From positions 22,380,619-22,444,618 of the forward strand of contig NC_089863.1 in the NCBI RefSeq assembly GCF_036373705.1: a stretch of 64,000 nt of DNA, in the 5' to 3' direction. Origin of the DNA: Amia ocellicauda (taxonomy: Eukaryota > Chordata > Actinopteri > Amiiformes > Amiidae). Under the pieces are notes generated by a model, which saw only the letters and a program-made list of their open reading frames with translations, had not been told where the DNA came from and did not search any database. Shown piece after piece: positions 20,254-30,637 of this stretch. The translations under genes and the position numbers were made by a program. Numbering within the stretch: position 1 is the first letter of the stretch; every line of letters starts with the position of its first letter.

Positions 20254-21410
20254 TTACCAGTTAGGGGAATGTCTCTCAAAATTCAGGAAATCTGCAACTG
20301 TTGCTTTCCTAGGAATGAGAAAAGATAAAGGTTTAGTACACAGTTCTCCTGGATTATAATTTTTAACTTGTGAACAATGTTTCCATCTAGTACCCCCCTC
20401 CTGTCCATCAATACAAACCGAAGTGTCTGTAGAAAGAAGGACATTATGTGGTCCTCTCCATTTGGGCCTGAGCCCTGGTCTGCTTGGAAATTTTTCACAC
20501 ATTACTTGTGAACCAACCTCAGGAAGTGTTGTTGGCATTTCCTCTTTGAGTTCCAAGTCTCTGAGGGACTGGAGATCACGTGCTTGTGATCTAAGTTTTT
20601 TTAAGTGTGTACATAGCTGTGCCACATACTGTTTAAGATGGTCTTTGAATGGAGCACTGGGATCAATGGGACCCCAGATGCCAGCAGGGAGTTGCATAGC
20701 TCTCCCTGTCATTAACTCATATGGAGAAAGCTGAGTACTCCGATTAGGTGATGCTCTAAGTTTATACAGCACAGGGGGGAGTGCTACTCTCCATCCCTTG
20801 CCTGTAGTTAACAGGGCTTTTGCCAAACTTTTCTTCAGTGTCCGGTTAGTGCTCTCCACTAAGCCTGAACTCTGAGGGTGATAAGGTATATGAAATCGTT
20901 GTTTTACCCCAGCAGTAAACATGCTTCCTTCATCACCTTACCGGTGAAATGAGTCCCTTGATCTGAGTCCATTTGACGGGGCACACCCCATCGAGGAATA
21001 ACCTCAGTTGCTAGGACTCGTGCTGCAGTGGTGGCAGAGCAGTCCCTGCAGGGGAAAGCCTCAACCCATTTTGTGAAATGGTCAATTATTACCAAGCAAT
21101 AGGATGTCCCATGACATTTTGTCAGGGGTCCTGTAAAGTCAATTTGAATATTTTCCCACGGACCTCGAGGCCGGGGCTGGTGTGATTTAGTGACTTTGAT
21201 CGGTTTACCTGGGTTTACTTGTGCACAAGGAATACACTGTTGACACCACTTCGCAGTGTCCCTGCCTATGCCAGGCCACCACCAGTGTTCACGCAATTGA
21301 GTTAACATGGCCTTGCGACCCGTGTGAGCTGGGCCATGGTACTGGTCCAGAAGCATTGACCTAATACACTGGGGTGCTAATACACATTGTAAGTTAGGAC
21401 TTCGCCACAA
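20254..21410 (-). pseudogene. ERV copy B integrase, frameshifted
   Basis: Two segments in different frames overlap at 20904-20922. 20904-21410 holds the HHCC domain and the first two catalytic Asp residues; 20254-20922 holds the catalytic Glu and the C-terminal domain (222 residues). The first segment reads from a TTG, not ATG, and its frame is open upstream, so it belongs to a longer polyprotein. The stop at 20254 is 39 bases before the env start, with no overlap. Confidence 0.88.
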
Positions 21411-21489
21411 ACCGTCTGAGTGTACTGCACCTCCCTTAACCCACTCTTGTACTTCATTCTTCTCACAGTCTTTCTGTAGCTGTGCGAGG

Positions 21490-23301
21490 TCAGAATTTTT
21501 TTTCTAGGATACTCGCAAGTTTACTAGAGCAGGGGAATCCTGATAACGTCACATGACTGCCTGTCTCTGCTGCCTTTCTCGCAGCTAGGTCTGCAAAGTG
21601 ATTCCCACGGGTGCGCGGGCATCCATCATCAGAAAGACTCTGATGAGCTTTCACTTTAACTACTGCTACCTTTTCTGGAAGGTGTGCTGCCTCAGCTAGG
21701 GCTATAACATACTCATAATGTTTGATTACTTCTCCTGCTGTTGTTATAAACCCTCTACATTCCCAGGTTGCCATATAGTCGTGTACTACTCCAAATGCAT
21801 AGCGACTGTCAGTGAAAATATTAACTTTAATGTCTTTCGCTATTTTTAATGACTCAGTCAACGCCACGAGTTCTGCCGCTTGGGCTGAACAGTGTCCTGG
21901 CAGGGATCCAGATTTTACAACGGTGCTGTCATCCAATACCACCGCCCACCCAGTGTGGGGGATTCCATCTATTATTTTCCTGGATCCATCAACATATAGT
22001 TCCAAGTCAGGGTCTGTGAGGGGGTTTTCTAGGAAGCGACTGTGGTCCTCCTGGAGCACCAGCTCAGAGCATGTATGCTCTTCTCCCTCCCCTAACATCC
22101 CATCTGCTGGGTTTACTCGTGTGTCTTTTATTATTTGTATGGATTTATCTCTGGGGAGCAAAACGGCTTCCCATCCAGCTCGTCTACTATCGGAGACTGA
22201 ACGCAATTTGCCGGTGTGTAATAATTCAACTAACATGTGTCCTGTATGCAGAATCAACTGTGTGTTCATTACAATCGGCTCGCATGCCTGCACTGCCCAA
22301 GAGGCACAGTCTACTGCTGCCATAAAGCGATGCATGCCTGCTGCTACCGTAGGTTGCTTTGTGGAGTAATAGGCGACGGGACGTTGCCTATCCCCATGTT
22401 CCTGTGTCAGAACTGCTGTATAATAGATCCCATCTTGGGAATAGTAGAGGTGAAATGGTTTAGTATGATCTGGTAACCCGAGGGCGGGGGCATTGCTGAG
22501 AGCCTGTTTTATTACACGATAGGCTATTTCCTGTTCATGTCCCCAGTCTATGGGGTCCAAGGGAGCCGGGCTTCCTTTGATTAACGCCTGTATCGGACCT
22601 GTGGCTTTTGTGAAATTAGGGATGAAAGTGCGGCAATAATTAAGGAGCCCCATAACTTTACACACAGCCCTAACATTATGTGGTTTTGGCATATTTTGAA
22701 TGGCTTCTTGCCTATTATGCGTTATAGATTTTTGTCCTTGTGAAATGTTGTGTCCGAGATATTGAACCTTAGTTAGGCCTATTTGTGCTTTCTTAGGGCT
22801 TGCTTTAAATCCTGCCTTTTGTAAGACACCGAGGACTGTAATTAATGCGCCTAAGTGTGCGGTCTCATCAGGAGACGCAATCAAAAGATCATCCACGTAC
22901 TGGATGATTAAACTATCCCAGGGTGTCAGACCCATTGCTTCTAAAGTCTTGGCCATTGCCTGGTGAAAGAGTGTTGGGCTGTTGTGAAATCCCTGTGGCA
23001 CTCTAGTCCATGTGTACTGTTTGTCGAATACAGTAAACGCACATTTATTTTGGGAATCAGAGTGGAGTGGCAGGCTCCAAAATCCATTGCTAATATCCAG
23101 GACCGTAAAAATAGAGTGTTCGGGTTTCAAATCGTTTAATATAGTGTTGGGATTGGCTACAATCGGGTGTAATCGGGGTGTAACTTTATTCAATTGTGTG
23201 TAATCAATTGTAAGTTGCCATGAGCCGTCTGGTTTTGCCACTGACCAGATTGGAGAATTAGTGGTTGAATGCGTTTCGCGTATTATTCCTTCATTTTGCA
23301 A
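21490..23301 (-). pseudogene. ERV copy B reverse transcriptase and RNase H (603-codon open segment)
   Basis: The first catalytic Asp is in VLDI (residue 69) and YVDD is at 135-138. RNase H starts near 435 with LYVDGS (Asp about 438), then AELVALTES and FTDSRYA. Unlike copy A the segment is uninterrupted. It ends right after RNase H at an A8 run on the coding strand (about 21495-21502), where the frame leaves integrase. Upstream it is out of frame with protease. No free-standing start is expected, because the product would be cut from a polyprotein. Confidence 0.9.
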
Positions 23302-23387
23302 TGTTTGAATAATTGTCTGAACTGCCGTAAAAGCTTCTGGTTTAATAGGATACTGTTTATGTGCTTTGTGTACTGGACCTGGGATAA

Positions 23388-23828
23388 CTATAGGTTCAAT
23401 TTGTGCCAGACCACAATCTTGTTAATGTGTTGCCCAAACATCAGGAAATGCCTGACACACGTGTCCAAGTGGTGTGTCTGGCCATATATGAGATGTTGGC
23501 GGTGTGAGTGAGATACTAGCGCAATTTGTTGCGTATCTTTGTGTATCCTTTTTTTCCCGTGTATATTGGTCCATATTATGCGATTATTATTAGCATCCAT
23601 TAGTGCGCCGGCTTCTCTAAGGATATCTATGCCAAATATTGTCCCCTCTGGGTTTTTACAAACCCAAAAAGACACTGGAATTAGGAGATCGCCTATTTCT
23701 AGAAGATGAGGTATGCTGAGTGTGGCTGTGATACATGCGCCGCCTACACCTGAGATCTGTAGTCTGCGTTTAGTCAGTGGGAGGGGGAGATCGGTTATCG
23801 AGACAGAGGCACCTGTATCCACCAACAT
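23388..23828 (-). pseudogene. ERV copy B aspartic protease
   Basis: LVDTGAS catalytic motif at the start of the open segment. It differs from copy A at a few positions (for example CKNPEG preceded by V instead of G). Same frame offsets to its neighbours as in copy A. Confidence 0.8.
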
Positions 23829-23910
23829 TGAACACTGCCGACCCCCTAACAGTGCGGTTATGTGCCGACCTCGGGTGCCGAGGCGACCTATTTCCTATTT
23901 AGTTTCTCTG

Positions 23911-25065
23911 TCAGATCTCAGATGATCTGCAGAAGCTCCGCGTTTCCTCTGGGCTGCCTGGGTTTGTCTTGGTCTGATTCCAGGGCGCTTCGTGTTCGCC
24001 TGGAGCGCCTGCTTTCCAGCACTTGTCTCCCGTGTGCCCTGTCCTCCCACAGAAAGTGCACTTAGGGCGGGTTGATTTAGACCGACAGTCTTTAGCGACA
24101 TGTCCTATTTTTCCGCAATTGTAACATTTACCTCCGTTTTGTGTTATGGCAGATATAGCTGCCACAGCATTTATTTTAGCTTTTGACTGCTTGTTTTCTA
24201 CCTCTGAAGCCCATTTTACAATTGTACAGTCACACCCATATTGAGGATGTCTTGGTGTGCTTTACAAAACCCTTCTTTTAGTAATTTTAAAAAGATCGCA
24301 TTATCACGTTCGGTGTCTGGCATTCCGGAGTGTTCTCTAAAAGTAGTGTACTTTCGTTCCGCATAATCGTAGCAAGTCTCTCCTGGCTTCTGTACGACGC
24401 CACAGACTATACCCCAATTTCCCTGTCCTGCTCCGAGAACTGTCTTTACAGCCGTGATGAAGTTAGTGATCCTTAGATTATTATTATCATTTCCAGCTGT
24501 TATACAGGTACCATCCTGCTGGGCGGCTTTTAACCCGTCCCAGATTGGCCTTGGACATTTAGTTTTAATTATTATATGTACGTCTCTAGCGTGCATTTGG
24601 TGTACATCTAACATCTCATAAAAATTTTCCCAGAAATCCAGATTCCCATGATTGGGTTTAAGTTTTGGAAGGTCGCTTAAAATTGTGTGTTTCTCTCCGG
24701 GTGTGAAGGGGCGATGCACCGACGTTGTTAATGCATAAAATTGTCCGTCTACATCGCGGTGTTTCCTTAGTGCGCGTCTCTATAGGTGCTAATTTTACTT
24801 TCTCTGACTTGAATGAACTCAAATCTGGGTAAAGTTTAGACTCTGTTCTATTATCAGTGGGGTTGTCTGAATGTTTATATGGTGGAGGGGCAGAAGTTTT
24901 TCTCTCTCTTTTCCTTATTCCACCATTCTCTATGCTGTTTGGGAACCCAGTTAGGATCCCATCCTGCCTTTTCCATCTTAAGTTGAAGTTTCTTAAACTT
25001 CTCTTGTAGGTATTCACATATAGACACATCTTGTAATGCCATAATGCCAACCCTATCTTTGCCAA
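23911..25065 (-). pseudogene. ERV copy B gag, three segments in different frames
   Basis: 24658-25065 is matrix-like with a PPPY late-domain motif. 24216-24719 is capsid-like. 23911-24165 is nucleocapsid with two CCHC knuckles. The capsid segment ends 6 codons earlier than in copy A because a G-to-T change on the plus strand near 24216 creates a TAA. The other frame changes are shared with copy A. Confidence 0.82.
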
Positions 25066-25455
25066 TGATGGGGCTATATCGTTGGACTTTACAGTACCTC
25101 CAGTTCCGTCTGGTTATTGACTGCCACTAACTCTGGCCCTGGCGTACAATGATTTCCTTGCTTAACTTGGGGCTCAGCAGGCCTCGTAATCGTACCTTTC
25201 GGTTCCTTTGGTATCTCTCCCTGCAGATCTGTCTTACCTGGAGTTCACCCTACTGTGAACCTCCGCTGTACAGTCAACCTTTCTATTTGTTTTACCTCTA
25301 CCTCTCCACAGGTTCTCTATAAATTACAATCTGATAGCCAAACACAATCCCGAGATCAAATCTAAATATACAGGGTGGTAATTTTTAAAGGTACTCACCC
25401 TTGCTTTGGTCCCGGGAGTGGAGGCAAGTTCAGATCCTCATTCGTGACGCCAAGT
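25066..25455 (-). other. ERV copy B 5' leader with primer-binding site
   Basis: Primer-binding site at 25435-25452, same 18 bases as in copy A, three bases from the LTR. No coding sequence recognised. Confidence 0.7.
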
Positions 25456-26038
25456 TGTAGAACCGTGTGGGAAATAAGAGGAGAAGTCGCAGAAATAAAG
25501 CAAATAGAACTTTAATGGAGCCGACTCGGAAGCTCCACGTCAGAAATAATTCCTTCAGTGAGACTTAATGTTTACAAACATGAGTACAACTTTATAGGAA
25601 AAATGACGTAACATCTTATGGCCGTTCATCCAATCAGAAGAAACAGGTCCGGGTCCGTTTTACGATCTGTCCTCCCGTGAAGAGGTGATGGATCCAAAGC
25701 AGATGTCCGTCTTTGATGTGCACTAGGAAGATGCGATCCCACGGTCATCATTTACCTAGTGTCAATCGTTCTTTAACAGAAACAATTCCTGCCTATCTGG
25801 AGAAACGATTAAGTCATAAACAAATTCTCAGCAGACAGCTGTAGGCTATTTCGGCACTGTGTAATCTTTCATTACTGACAGGAGTTTCTAACAAATCGAC
25901 CTTGTTGACCCTTTACTTGTACTGCTAAATCGAATGTGCTCAGTCTGTATACAAAACTACTTCTAATGCTAGTATTAATATAAAACATTATATAATAATC
26001 ACAAAACACTTTCTTCAACTTCCTATACAGAGTCTTCA
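25456..26038 (-). repeat. 5' LTR of ERV copy B (583 bp)
   Basis: Same length and nearly the same sequence as the 5' LTR of copy A, with the same TATA-type box and ATTAAA. It differs by only a few bases (for example AGAAATAAAG against AGAGATAAAG near the U5 end). Confidence 0.88.
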
Positions 26039-27398
26039 GAGAGTTAGTTGAAAATGCATGGGTATATTTTAAGAATATACTACTCAAGGCTCAGGAGCAA
26101 TTTGTACCAAAACTTAGCAAATTGAGGAACAAAAAACACTGGCCAAAATGGTTTAATAGAGGTATGCAAAAAATTTAAAGAGGAAGACAATGTTGTATAG
26201 TGCATACAAAAGGGATGGTGACGAAACAAAATGCATAGAATATGTTGAGCTGCAAAGAGATCTTAAGAAAGGGATCAGGAAAGCAGAGAGGGAATTAGAA
26301 AGAAACATAGCTCTTGGAGCTCAAACCAATGCAAAGAGCTTTTTTCAATATCACAACAGCAAGCGGTTAATAAAGGAGGAGGTGAAACAGATAAAGGGCA
26401 AAAACGGAGGTATCTTGGAAATTGAACAAGATGTGGCAAATATTCTAAATGAGTATTTCACAGAGGTTTTTTCAAAAGAAAAAACAGATGACATGCCACA
26501 GGTTGACAATCAGTCCAGTCAAACCCTAAGAGAGATCAGGATAAATGAGGAGGAGGTACTAAAGGGACTAGCAGAATTAAAAACAAACAAATAACCTGGG
26601 CCAGATGGGATAAATCCAACAGTACTTCAAGAAAATAGGTGGCTCAGCAGATACAATCTTGGCAGCACAGGCTATTCAGAGGAACTTAGATAATATTCAG
26701 TTGTGGGCTGACACCTGGCAAATGAAATTCAATGTGGACAAGTGCAAGGTAATACATGCAGGTAACAAAAATGTCCACTATAATTACACTATGGGAGGTA
26801 CAGATCTACATGAAGTAACGCATGAGAAAGACCTAGGAGTCTATGTGGACTCCTCACTTTCTCCATCCAAGCAATGTGGGGAAGCAATAAAGAAGGCAAA
26901 CAGAATGCTAGGGTATATTGTCAAAAGTGTAGAATTTAAAACAAGGGCAGTAATGTTAAGACTGTACAATGCGCTAGTTAGACCTCATCTGGAATACTGT
27001 GTACAGTTCTGGGCACCACACTTCAAAAAGGATATTGCTGCCTTAGAGGCAGTTCAGAGAAGAGCAACCAGACTTATTCCAGGTCTTCAAGGGAAAGTCC
27101 TACTCGGAGAGACTGAGGGAACTGAACCTTTTCACCCTGGAACAGAGGAGACTACCCGGGGACACAAATGGAAATTGGGCTTCAAGGCATTCAAAACGGA
27201 AAACAGGAGACACTTCTTTACACAGAGAGTAGTCACAATCTGGAATAAACTACCCAGCGATGTGATTGAAGCTGAAAGTTTGGGAACATTTAAAAATGGT
27301 CTGGAAAGGATCCTTGGATCACTTCGATATTAATGAAAACCAAACGAGCACGATGGGTCGAATTGTCCCCTCTCGTTTGTTAACTCTCTTATGTTCTT
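26039..27398 (+). mobile_element. LINE fragment L3, type A
   Basis: Starts at the LTR at the same LINE base as L1 and shares with it variants absent from most other copies (CTACTCAAGG, AACACTGG). It has the linker region (26190-26594, ending at a TAA where others read TCA) and the RT C-terminal region (26659-27333), with the RT core deleted between them. The frame then runs to the 3' end TATGTTCTT. Confidence 0.86.
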
Positions 27399-27467
27399 AA
27401 AAGTGTCTGAAGCAGCATGAAAGAGCACATTAGGCAGCTGAGAACAGACAGAGAGGGGAGTGTATAT

Positions 27468-27539
27468 TGCATTGGCCGGGAATCAAACCCGGGTCAACTG
27501 CTTGGAAGGCAGCTATGCTAACCACTATACCACCAACGC
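27468..27539 (-). tRNA. tRNA-Gly (TCC)
   Basis: 72 bases on the minus strand. Acceptor GCGTTGG pairs with CCAATGC through one G-U. Anticodon TCC. The T loop is TTTGATT instead of TTCGATT, which weakens the internal B box. The same variant occurs at 33280, 41326 and 47139. Confidence 0.82.
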
Positions 27540-27765
27540 TTAGAAACTGTTTCCCAACAATATCTCACTGTGGTCGAACATGATTCCAGGATTGCAAAGT
27601 GGCAGGCAATTTGTTTTCCAAATTGCAATCGGTGAACATTTGGGAAGCCCTGCGTTATCTGCAGTTTCCTGTTCCTGAGTGCGGAAGGAAAATGTCCATT
27701 AGCATCTTTCCAGATTGCACTTTATTCAGACCTTTCCGAAATGAAACAAAACCAAAGTTGAAACA

Positions 27766-27837
27766 TAGCAGAGGATGGTTTCGATCCATCGACCTCTGGG
27801 TTATGGGCCCAGCACGCTTCCGCTGCGCCACTCTGCT
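27766..27837 (-). tRNA. Initiator tRNA-Met (CAT), well preserved
   Basis: 72 bases. Matches the vertebrate initiator pattern throughout: AGCAGAG/CTCTGCT acceptor, GGG/CCC at the base of the anticodon stem, ATCGAAA T loop. Among the best candidates here for a working gene. Confidence 0.92.
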
Positions 27838-28106
27838 CCTTGGCCACTCAGCCACCTGTTAACTTCACAGCCACTCCTATATTGCATATTGCAAGCAATA
27901 CAAGTTTGCAAAGACCTGCGTTATTTCCAATTTCCTGTTCAAGACTGCACACCGAGCTTCTCCATGCGCTGGAGCAGCTTTCCAGGTTTCAGTGCCTTCA
28001 CATTTCACCCTGTATGTGCTGTGGGAAGCATCATGTCAATTGTGTTGTACTAAGCGGATCGGGGCTCAGTCTGAGCTCAGATCCGAGCTTAAAAATGACC
28101 GTGCTT

Positions 28107-28179
28107 CTGAGCAGCTGGGACTCAAAGCCACACTCCCTGGCTTAGGAACCCAGTGTCTGATCCACTAGGACACGGGGGC
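28107..28179 (-). pseudogene. tRNA-Arg (CCT) pseudogene
   Basis: Same form as 7813-7885: the 3' acceptor strand is lost and the anticodon stem has a G-G pair. 5' acceptor GCCCCCG. Confidence 0.7.
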
Positions 28180-28639
28180 TCAGCCAGACAGTATCGGAAA
28201 ATGGAAATAAATAAATAAATTAATAAATAAAAAGATGCGGCGCGTTACACAATAGACACCAGGTAAAGAAGTGAATAGTTACAGGAACTGTCACGTAAGC
28301 TCCTCAACTTGAAACGGGCACATACGAACTCCTGTGAAATAACACGAGATGGATAACTACCCCTTCTCTGCTGCAGCAGAATGTGACTACCTATTGCGCA
28401 GATTATTGCGTCAATCGATTCGAAAAGAGGGCTGGCATTTGTCACCAATGTGCCTCGTTTTATTTCTGAAATATAACTCCCAGAAAATATTGTCTGTGTT
28501 TTTGAAATTGAATAACCTCAAAAGAAAGAAATGATCAAGTCAATTGCTAAAGAAGAGTCTTGCCGCTGCATTCTGGAATGAAGAAAAGAATGAAATGACA
28601 AGTACAATCAAATCAAGAAAGAGAGCAGGCTGTGTCCGA
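28180..28639. other. Spacer
   Basis: Unit spacer with an AATA-rich tract at about 28206-28231. No gene recognised. Confidence 0.6.
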
Positions 28640-28710
28640 TGCGCCAGCCGGGAATCGAACCCGAGTCACAAGAATGGGAATCTTGTATGATACCACTACA
28701 CCACTGGCGC
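28640..28710 (-). tRNA. tRNA-Gly (CCC)
   Basis: 71 bases, acceptor GCGCCAG/CTGGCGC perfectly paired, anticodon CCC, TTCGATT T loop. A good candidate for a working gene. Confidence 0.9.
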
Positions 28711-29103
28711 TGCTGGGGAAGCTCTGGCTTGTGTCCTTGAAGCAAATTCATAGAAAGCGTCCCATGGGGCAAGATGATGTCTTAATGATTATCCTTATTA
28801 GTCTGTTGTCGATCTGCTTAATACGTACCTAGCCAATCACTACATCACAGGTGCAGAGACAATCAGTATGAAGGCGAACACGATTTCGTTAACGTGTGCC
28901 CATTTACAAGTTCAATGAATGTATACATAAATAAAGCAGATCTGGGTTTTCCTCTGAAACATTAAGGACTGGTTTCATAAATGCGTCCATAAGTCCATAA
29001 ACGCCACGAGTGCAACGTGCAACTCTATTGTAGCTGCTGTTACTGTACGATTCATCGTGATACGTGTGTGTTTTATTTCAGCTGTAACTCGCCCTGGTTA
29101 AGC
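28711..29103. other. Spacer
   Basis: Unit spacer between Gly-CCC and the hAT remnant. No gene recognised. Confidence 0.6.
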
Positions 29104-29829
29104 ACGTCTACGGTGTAATTTAAAAATATTACAGAAATTGTCGTTTGCAGTTACAAATCTGTAGTAAGAGTAATACGTTAAGGGAGTCATGTTCAGCAAT
29201 TTAAAATACAAATCTACTAGCACATATCTTGATAAAGATTACAATAATAACAATAATAATAATACATAGCAAATATTTATTTTAGTGTTGCACATGGAAA
29301 GTTTTCTTACAGTAACTTCTGAATATAATGTTGTCTATACCCTTTTAGCTATTCGTAATATCTCTTAACAGAAACTTGTATATTTTTAGCTGTCTCCAAT
29401 CATCTAAAGCATACAGAATAAGACAGCCACAAAAGTCCTTTCCACACCAGGCTCTATCGCTCGTAGTGTTGCTTTCTGTCACTGTCTTTAAAACGAGACA
29501 CAAACCAAACCCACAATCGCTCCGCTCCTCCCACATCAGGGCGTGGACTTCCGACACTGGACTGGTTTTCCTGTGGCGCTTTATTAGAACAGCAAGAGAT
29601 AACAGTATGTTTCTGTCTTTATTCGACCGCATGTGTGGGTGTAACTTTGTAATTGTTTAATGAGGTCCCGCAAAGTTTGGGGTGAAATGCAAAGTAATCT
29701 AATAGTAAAGTAACGAATTACTTTGCCCAGAGAGTAATAAGTAAAGTATCTTGTTACTGTTTATATGAGTAAAGAATACAACGTAATACATTTCTTTTTG
29801 TGAGTAACGACACCATCACTGCTCTTTTC
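29104..29829. mobile_element. hAT remnant (left end missing)
   Basis: Homologous to the inner and right parts of the hAT element at 15444-16350. The right end GTAACGACACCATCACTG (to 29821) is followed by the same CTCTTTTC target site (29822-29829). The left end is replaced by unit spacer, so the unit formed by recombination inside the element. Pairs of 94-95 codon open frames on opposite strands (29345-29660) lie within it and are not genes. Confidence 0.78.
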
Positions 29830-29897
29830 TATCTCGTTTTGCATGTATGTTTGTTGTTGACAGAGATACAAAGTTTGAGAGAAGACAGGCTGGCATC

Positions 29898-29969
29898 GGG
29901 GATGTAGCTCAGTGGTAGAGCGCATGCTTTGCATGTATGAGGTCCCGAGTTCAGTCCTCGGCATCTCCA
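29898..29969 (+). tRNA. tRNA-Ala (TGC)
   Basis: 72 bases, acceptor GGGGATG/CATCTCC with discriminator A, anticodon TGC. T stem CCGAG/CTCGG is paired, but the T loop is TTCAGTC in place of TTCGATC, altering the B box. All four Ala copies in the window share this loop. Plus strand, unlike the neighbouring Gly and Met genes. Confidence 0.83.
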
Positions 29970-30172
29970 GACTATCTTTTAATGGAGCCCGTGCACTATG
30001 TCATTGGATGCACATAGCAAGTACCGAACAAATCGGGAGCCCGTGATTCATCAGTCACACTAGCATGGGCCTTTTCGGCACTCTCTCCCAGCATTCGTCC
30101 GAGAAACATCGTGTGTGTATGTATTCATTGTGAGAAGTGAAACAATGGGCCAGATTGCAAGCTGGTTCTGTA

Positions 30173-30637
30173 TACACTCACCTAAAGGATTATTAGGAAC
30201 ACCATACTAATACTGTGTTTGACCCCCTTTCACCTTCAGAACTGCCTTAATTCTACATGGCATTGATTCAACAAGGTGCTGAAAGCATTCTTTAGAAATG
30301 TTGGCCCATATTGATAGGATAGCATCTTGCAGTTGATGGAGATTTGTGTGATGCACATCCAGGGCACGAAGCTCCCGTTCCACCACATCCCAAAGATGCT
30401 CTATTGGGTTGAGATCTGGTGACTGTGGGGTCCAGTTTAGTACAGTGAACTCATTGTCATGTTCAAGAAACCAATTTGAAATGATTCGACCTTTGTGACA
30501 TGGTGCATTATCCTGCTGGAAGTAGCCATCAGAGGATGGGTACATGGTGGTCATAAAGGGATGGACATGGTCAGAAACAATGCTCAGGTAGGACGTGGCA
30601 TTTAAACGAGGCCCAATTGGCACTAAGGGGCCTAAAG
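30173..30637 (-). mobile_element. Tc1-like element, left part only, joined to LINE
   Basis: Begins with the terminal repeat TACACTCACCTAAAGG next to a TA and stops at GGGGCCTAAAG. LINE ORF1 sequence (AAGGAGGTAG) follows directly. The same junction occurs at 44495 and 49805. Confidence 0.88.
30207..30623 (-). pseudogene. Tc1-like transposase C-terminal fragment
   Basis: 138 codons with the second catalytic Asp (YFQQDNAPCHKG) and the catalytic Glu (SPDLNPIEHLW) of the DDE family. The DNA-binding N-terminal half and first Asp are missing. Confidence 0.85.

Larger units (their letters stand above)
18015..26038 (-). mobile_element. Endogenous retrovirus copy B, LTR to LTR (8.0 kb)
   Basis: Complete structure on the minus strand: 5' LTR 25456-26038, primer-binding site, gag, pro, RT/RNase H, integrase, env, 3' LTR 18015-18581. 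The frame changes between gag segments, pro, RT and integrase occur at the same places as in copy A, but env is open for 398 codons. The left host flank is tRNA-array/hAT sequence and the right flank is LINE. GAGT occurs next to both LTRs (18011-18014, and 26041-26044 after two extra bases), a possible but weak 4 bp target duplication. Class I-like (gamma/epsilon-related), with two zinc knuckles in Gag. Confidence 0.94.

Noticed and set aside
21495-21502. A8 tract at the RT-integrase frame change as a programmed frameshift
   Set aside because: Orthoretroviruses do not need a shift between RT and integrase, and the same pol has other breaks; a mutation or assembly error is simpler.
27655-27855. 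66-codon minus-strand frame beginning MAEWPRSR, found in several units
   Set aside because: It is a translation of the initiator tRNA-Met gene and spacer, a common artefact.
29345-29660. Overlapping 94-95 codon frames on both strands, repeated five times
   Set aside because: They lie inside the non-coding hAT remnant; both strands being open with no known domain points to chance kept by recent duplication.
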